A DNA stretch of 8,599 bases from an uncultured Lachnospiraceae bacterium (GTDB taxonomy: Bacteria > Bacillota > Clostridia > Lachnospirales > Lachnospiraceae). The notes beneath the pieces are model-generated. The model was not told the DNA's origin, made no database searches, and saw only the letters and a program-made list of their open reading frames with translations. This document shows positions 5,060 to 8,599 of this stretch, in pieces; position 1 is the first letter of the stretch; every line of letters starts with the position of its first letter. Made by a program: the position numbers and the translations under genes. The stretch covers positions 1 through 8,599 of the forward strand of contig CALAEX010000169.1 of assembly GCA_937891165.1 (NCBI GenBank), in the 5' to 3' direction.

Positions 5060-8000
5060 ATGACCAATTTTGATTATCTAAAACAAGAACCAAAATTTCA
5101 TACTTTTTCTAATGTAGCAATTACAGCGGAAAAACTTCTCAACATAGACTTAGAATCTAGCATCATCAATTGTCGTCGTGCCCTAGAGTTTGCTATTAAG
5201 TGGATGTATTCTGTGGACAAGTCTTTAGAAATGCCATATCAAGATACATTGTCTAGTTTGATGAGTACAGAAGATTTTCATGATATAGTAGAGGATAATC
5301 TTTGGAAACGAATAGATTTAATTCGTAAGATTGGAAATAATGTTGTCCATAAAGGCAAGAAAGTATGTAGGGATGAAGTTATTTTATGTTTGCAAAATCT
5401 GTTCCTTTTCTTAGATTTTGTTTCGTATTGTTATTCTGATACATATAAAGAACATAAATTTAATGTTAGTCTTTTAGAAAAGCAGAAAGAACCCATTATT
5501 TTACATAAAACTTTCGATGATGATATAGATTTAAAAGCATTGATTGCAGAAAATAAAGCGTTAAAAGAGGAATTGACAGCAAGGCGTAAAGGACAACAAC
5601 AGACTTATATCCCAAAACCGTTAGAGTTATCCGAATATGATACTAGAAGAATATATATTGATGCAATGCTTCAAGATGTTGGTTGGACAGAGGGAAAAGA
5701 TTGGTTGAATGAAGTGGAACTTGTTGGAATGCCAAATAAGTCAGGAGTTGGGTATGCAGACTATGTATTATATGATGATATGCATCGACCATTGGCAATC
5801 ATTGAGGCAAAACGGACTTGTGTTGATGTGGCAAAAGGAAGACAACAAGCAAAGTTATATGCAGATTTATTAGAAAAAAAATATCAACGTAGACCGGTGA
5901 TATTTTTAACGAATGGGTTTGAAACGAGAATTATAGAGAATCAATATCCAGAAAGAAAGTGTGCTTTTATTTATTCTAAAAGAGATTTAGAAAAATTTTT
6001 TAATTTACAAATGATGAAAAAAAGTTTGTATTCTATTTCGGTAGATAAGCATATTGCAGGGCGTTATTATCAAGAAGGTGCTATTAAAGCGGTATGTGAT
6101 AGTTTTGATAAAAAGAATCGTAGAAAAGCACTTCTTGTTATGGCAACTGGTTCAGGAAAGACAAGAACAGTAATTGCGTTATGTAAAGTATTATTAGAAG
6201 TAGGTTGGATTAAAAATATATTATTTTTAGCAGATAGAAATTCATTGGTTACGCAAGCAAAAAGAAGTTTTGTAAATCTTTTACCTGATTTGTCATGTTG
6301 TAATTTAGTAGAAGAAAAAGACAATTATAATGCACACTGTATTTTTTCTACTTATCAGACAATGATGCATTGTATTGATTCAGTGAAGGATAAGGAAGAA
6401 AAGAAGCTTTTTACTTGTGGGCATTTTGATTTAGTCATTTGTGATGAAGCACATCGTTCTATTTATAATAAGTATCGAGATATTTTTAATTATTTTGATG
6501 CATTGCTAGTAGGTCTGACAGCAACTCCAAAAGATGAGATTGATAAAAATACATATGGTATTTTTGATTTGGAAAATGGTGTTCCAACTTATGGATATGA
6601 ATTAGCTCAAGCAGTAAAAGATGGATATTTAGTGGACTTTATGTCAGTAGAAACAAGGTTAAAATTTATTGAGCAAGGGATTGCTTATGATGAATTATCA
6701 GAAGAAGATAAGGAACTGTATGAGGAAACTTTTAAAGCAGAAGATGGTAAGTTGCCAGAGAGAATAGATTCTTCTGCATTAAATACATGGATATTTAATG
6801 AGGATACAATAAAACAAGTATTACATATTTTAATGAAAGAAGGATTAAAAGTTCATTATGGTGAAATGCTTGGTAAATCTATTATTTTTGCAAAAAATCA
6901 TGCTCATGCAGAAACGATACTAAAAATATTTAATAAAGAATATCCAAATCTCAATAAAAATGGTCAAGAATTTGCAAAAGTAATTGATAATTATATGACT
7001 TATGCTCAAAGTGCTATTGATGAATTTTCTGACCCGAAGAAAATGCCACAAATTGCGATATCAGTAGATATGCTAGATACTGGTATTGATGTACCTGAAG
7101 TATTGAATTTAGTATTTTTCAAAAAAGTAATGAGTAAAGCTAAATTTTGGCAGATGATTGGTCGTGGTACTCGTTTGTGTCCTGCATTATTAGATGGAGA
7201 GGATAAGCAGAAATTTTATATTTTTGATTTTTGTGGAAATTTTGAATTTTTTAGAATGGGTCAAGGCAAACCTACTGCAAATATGATGGCACTACAGAGT
7301 GCAATTTTTCATTTGGAATTTCAGATTGTATATAAATTGCAGGATTTAAAATATCAAGTAGAACGATTGATTTCTTATAGAAATAAATTGATAAAATTGA
7401 TGGTTAGTAAGGTGCAAGAGTTAAATAGGGAAAATTTTGCTGTACGTCAGCATTTAAAGTATGTAGATACTTATTCTGTAGTAGCAAATTATCAAACATT
7501 GACTTATGAAGATACTTTAGTAGTGAAAGAAGAATTAGCTCCATTAATTCTTCCAGATAGTGATGAGGCAAGTGCTATACGTTTTGATGCACTGATGTAC
7601 GGAATAGAATTGGCATATCTTGCAGAAAAGAAATATGGTAAAGCAAAAAGTGATTTACTGAAAAAAGTGAATAGTATTGCAAGTATAGCAAATATTCCAG
7701 AAATACAAGGAAAAACAGATTTGCTTAGAAAGATTTTGAATACAGATTATTTAAATAACGCAGGGATTGATGAATTTGAATATATTCGGGAAAATTTGCG
7801 TAATTTAATGAAATATTTACCTAAAAAAAGTATTCGATATGATACTGATTTTTCAGATGAAATTTTATCTATAGATTGGCATGAATCAGAATTAGAAAAT
7901 GATGAATTGAAGAATTATAAAGCAAAAGCAGAATATTATGTGCGTCAGCATGAAGATAATATTGTGATAGCAAAACTAAAAGCAAATATTCCATTAACTA

Positions 8001-8368
8001 CAAATGATATTTCTATTTTAGAGGATATTCTTTGGAAAGAAGTTGGAACAAGAGAAGAATATCAAGCAGAATATGGAGAAAAACCTTTAGGAGAATTTGT
8101 TAGAGAAATTGTTGGATTAGATATGAATACGGCAAAAGAAGCATTTTCAGAGTTTTTGAATAGTACAAATATGGATAGTAGACAAATCTATTTTGTAAAT
8201 CAAATCGTGGAATATATTGTGCATAATGGTATAATGAAAGATTTGTCTGTGCTTCAAGAATCACCATTTATAGATAAAGGAAGTGTAGTAGAGATATTTA
8301 CTGATTTAAATGTTTGGATGGGAATTCGTAAAGTAATAGAACAGATAAATGAAAATGCAGCAGCATAA
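5060..8368 (+). CDS. hsdR: Type I restriction endonuclease subunit HsdR (EcoEI-like)
   Basis: This 1102-residue motor and nuclease subunit translocates DNA using ATP and cuts it when the HsdS target is unmethylated. Domains in order: DUF4145 (about 15-115, with NCRRALEFAIKWMY); a short coiled segment (about 150-180); the PD-(D/E)xK nuclease with Asp234 and Glu249-x-Lys251 (IIEAKRT); an SF2 helicase motor with Walker A MATGSGKT (361-368, Lys367), DEAH (462-465), LTATP (486-490) and motif VI QMIGRGTRL (698-706); and an EcoEI_R_C-type end (about 930-1097, with LGEFVREIVGLD from 1010). All catalytic motifs are intact and the length is normal. It starts 24 bases after hsdS and is almost certainly co-transcribed with it. 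With intact hsdM and hsdS the system looks functional. Confidence 0.96.
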   Translation: MTNFDYLKQEPKFHTFSNVAITAEKLLNIDLESSIINCRRALEFAIKWMYSVDKSLEMPYQDTLSSLMSTEDFHDIVEDNLWKRIDLIRKIGNNVVHKGKKVCRDEVILCLQNLFLFLDFVSYCYSDTYKEHKFNVSLLEKQKEPIILHKTFDDDIDLKALIAENKALKEELTARRKGQQQTYIPKPLELSEYDTRRIYIDAMLQDVGWTEGKDWLNEVELVGMPNKSGVGYADYVLYDDMHRPLAIIEAKRTCVDVAKGRQQAKLYADLLEKKYQRRPVIFLTNGFETRIIENQYPERKCAFIYSKRDLEKFFNLQMMKKSLYSISVDKHIAGRYYQEGAIKAVCDSFDKKNRRKALLVMATGSGKTRTVIALCKVLLEVGWIKNILFLADRNSLVTQAKRSFVNLLPDLSCCNLVEEKDNYNAHCIFSTYQTMMHCIDSVKDKEEKKLFTCGHFDLVICDEAHRSIYNKYRDIFNYFDALLVGLTATPKDEIDKNTYGIFDLENGVPTYGYELAQAVKDGYLVDFMSVETRLKFIEQGIAYDELSEEDKELYEETFKAEDGKLPERIDSSALNTWIFNEDTIKQVLHILMKEGLKVHYGEMLGKSIIFAKNHAHAETILKIFNKEYPNLNKNGQEFAKVIDNYMTYAQSAIDEFSDPKKMPQIAISVDMLDTGIDVPEVLNLVFFKKVMSKAKFWQMIGRGTRLCPALLDGEDKQKFYIFDFCGNFEFFRMGQGKPTANMMALQSAIFHLEFQIVYKLQDLKYQVERLISYRNKLIKLMVSKVQELNRENFAVRQHLKYVDTYSVVANYQTLTYEDTLVVKEELAPLILPDSDEASAIRFDALMYGIELAYLAEKKYGKAKSDLLKKVNSIASIANIPEIQGKTDLLRKILNTDYLNNAGIDEFEYIRENLRNLMKYLPKKSIRYDTDFSDEILSIDWHESELENDELKNYKAKAEYYVRQHEDNIVIAKLKANIPLTTNDISILEDILWKEVGTREEYQAEYGEKPLGEFVREIVGLDMNTAKEAFSEFLNSTNMDSRQIYFVNQIVEYIVHNGIMKDLSVLQESPFIDKGSVVEIFTDLNVWMGIRKVIEQINENAAA

Positions 8369-8448
8369 GAAAAAATGGTAGAGGAATATTGATTTTATGT
8401 TCAGATTGGAATTTATATGTTTATTGTGAGTGTGTTGACAAAAAAATG

Positions 8449-8477
8449 TTGACAAAGAAATATAGGTGTGATAAACT
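8449..8477 (+). promoter_or_regulatory. Promoter of the DUF2325-like gene
   Basis: TTGACA (8449-8454), a 17-base spacer and TAAACT (8472-8477) with an extended -10 TG (8469-8470) predict a start near 8484, inside the first dyad. A second TTGACA at 8435-8440 lies 14 bases upstream and lacks a well-spaced -10. Confidence 0.7.
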
Positions 8478-8507
8478 AATTATAGTTAGTTCTAACTAAC
8501 TATAATT
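8478..8507. promoter_or_regulatory. 30-bp perfect palindrome, likely operator (possibly also hsdR terminator)
   Basis: Two 14-bp arms (8478-8491 and 8494-8507) are perfect inverted copies around a CT centre. The core is GTTAGTT-CT-AACTAAC (8485-8500). It begins at the end of the -10 element and covers the predicted transcription start, a classic repressor position. A T-run (8506-8511) follows, so as RNA it could also act as an AT-rich terminator for hsdR, which has no other visible terminator. Confidence 0.75.
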
Positions 8508-8519
8508 TTTTAATGTCGG

Positions 8520-8535
8520 GTTAGTTAAAACTAAC
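8520..8535. promoter_or_regulatory. Second dyad with the same arms (operator copy 2)
   Basis: GTTAGTT-AA-AACTAAC has arms identical to the core of the upstream palindrome and only the two central bases differ. The centres are 35 bp apart. Repetition of the same 7-bp half-sites marks a specific regulator. The GTTAG/CTAAC style resembles DtxR-family metal-regulator boxes, an attribution made from memory. Confidence 0.7.
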
Positions 8536-8557
8536 TTAATTGTATAAGGAGTTATTT

Positions 8558-8599
8558 ATGAGTGTTGTAATTGTAGGTGGAAATGAATGTATGGTGTAT
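8558..8599 (+). CDS. Start of a DUF2325-like protein (partial, runs off the window)
   Basis: Only 14 codons are visible: MSVVIVGGNECMVY. The MSVVIVGG start followed by a short polar stretch and Met matches the N-terminus I know for DUF2325 proteins, small Firmicute proteins of unknown function. AAGGAG (8546-8551) lies 6 bases before the ATG. It has its own promoter and twin operators, so it is not part of the hsd operon. A link to metal homeostasis is suggested by the dyads and by my memory of DUF2325 genes near ferrous-iron transport genes, and is inference only. Confidence 0.6.
   Translation, partial: MSVVIVGGNECMVY

Noticed and set aside
6070..6324. Minus-strand open frame of 84 codons inside hsdR.
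   Set aside because: It is opposite the Walker A region of the helicase. The strand is constrained by hsdR and no initiation signals are seen.

Overview
The window looks like a stretch of accessory chromosome from a low-GC Gram-positive anaerobe. A Lachnospiraceae-type gut Firmicute is my best guess, based on roughly 31% GC in sampled blocks, AAGGAGG-type ribosome binding sites, protein style, and the DUF2325 start at the right edge. The lineage call is inference.

Left edge (1-693): an 8-bp tandem repeat runs into the start of a YefM/YoeB-type (type II) toxin-antitoxin pair whose reading frames overlap by one base (TAATG). A strong intrinsic terminator closes this unit.

Middle (724-8368): a complete type I restriction-modification locus in the order fic-like, hsdM, [small convergent RNA/peptide cassette], hsdS, hsdR, with all protein genes of the RM system on the plus strand. 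A near-consensus extended -10 promoter, preceded by a perfect 10-bp inverted repeat, drives a Fic-fold protein with a C-terminal winged helix. hsdM starts on the base after the fic stop codon. The Fic protein has Cys in place of the catalytic His of HPFxxGNGR, and its inhibitory-helix motif is also altered. It may therefore be a pseudo-enzyme that regulates or binds rather than AMPylates. HsdM (500 aa), HsdS (389 aa, two target-recognition domains) and HsdR (1102 aa, DUF4145 + PD-(D/E)xK nuclease + SF2 motor + EcoEI-type C-terminus) all look intact.

Between hsdM and hsdS (about 3445-3828) sits an apparent type I toxin-antitoxin cassette. A 33-residue single-membrane-helix peptide is encoded on the minus strand behind a perfect AAAGGAGG site. 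A roughly 90-nt RNA is transcribed toward it from a TTGACA/TATTAT promoter. The two transcripts converge on a shared hairpin terminator that overlaps the peptide stop codon, and both carry the same two sequence boxes near their 5' ends. The cassette is about 43% GC, against about 31% in a sampled block of hsdR. Its plus-strand terminator lies between hsdM and hsdS-hsdR, so it may split expression of modification and restriction.

Right edge (8369-8599): a short intergenic region holds a promoter and two dyads with identical 7-bp arms (GTTAGTT-N2-AACTAAC). They lie in front of the first 14 codons of a DUF2325-like gene that runs off the window. This marks the end of the defence block and the start of a separately controlled gene.
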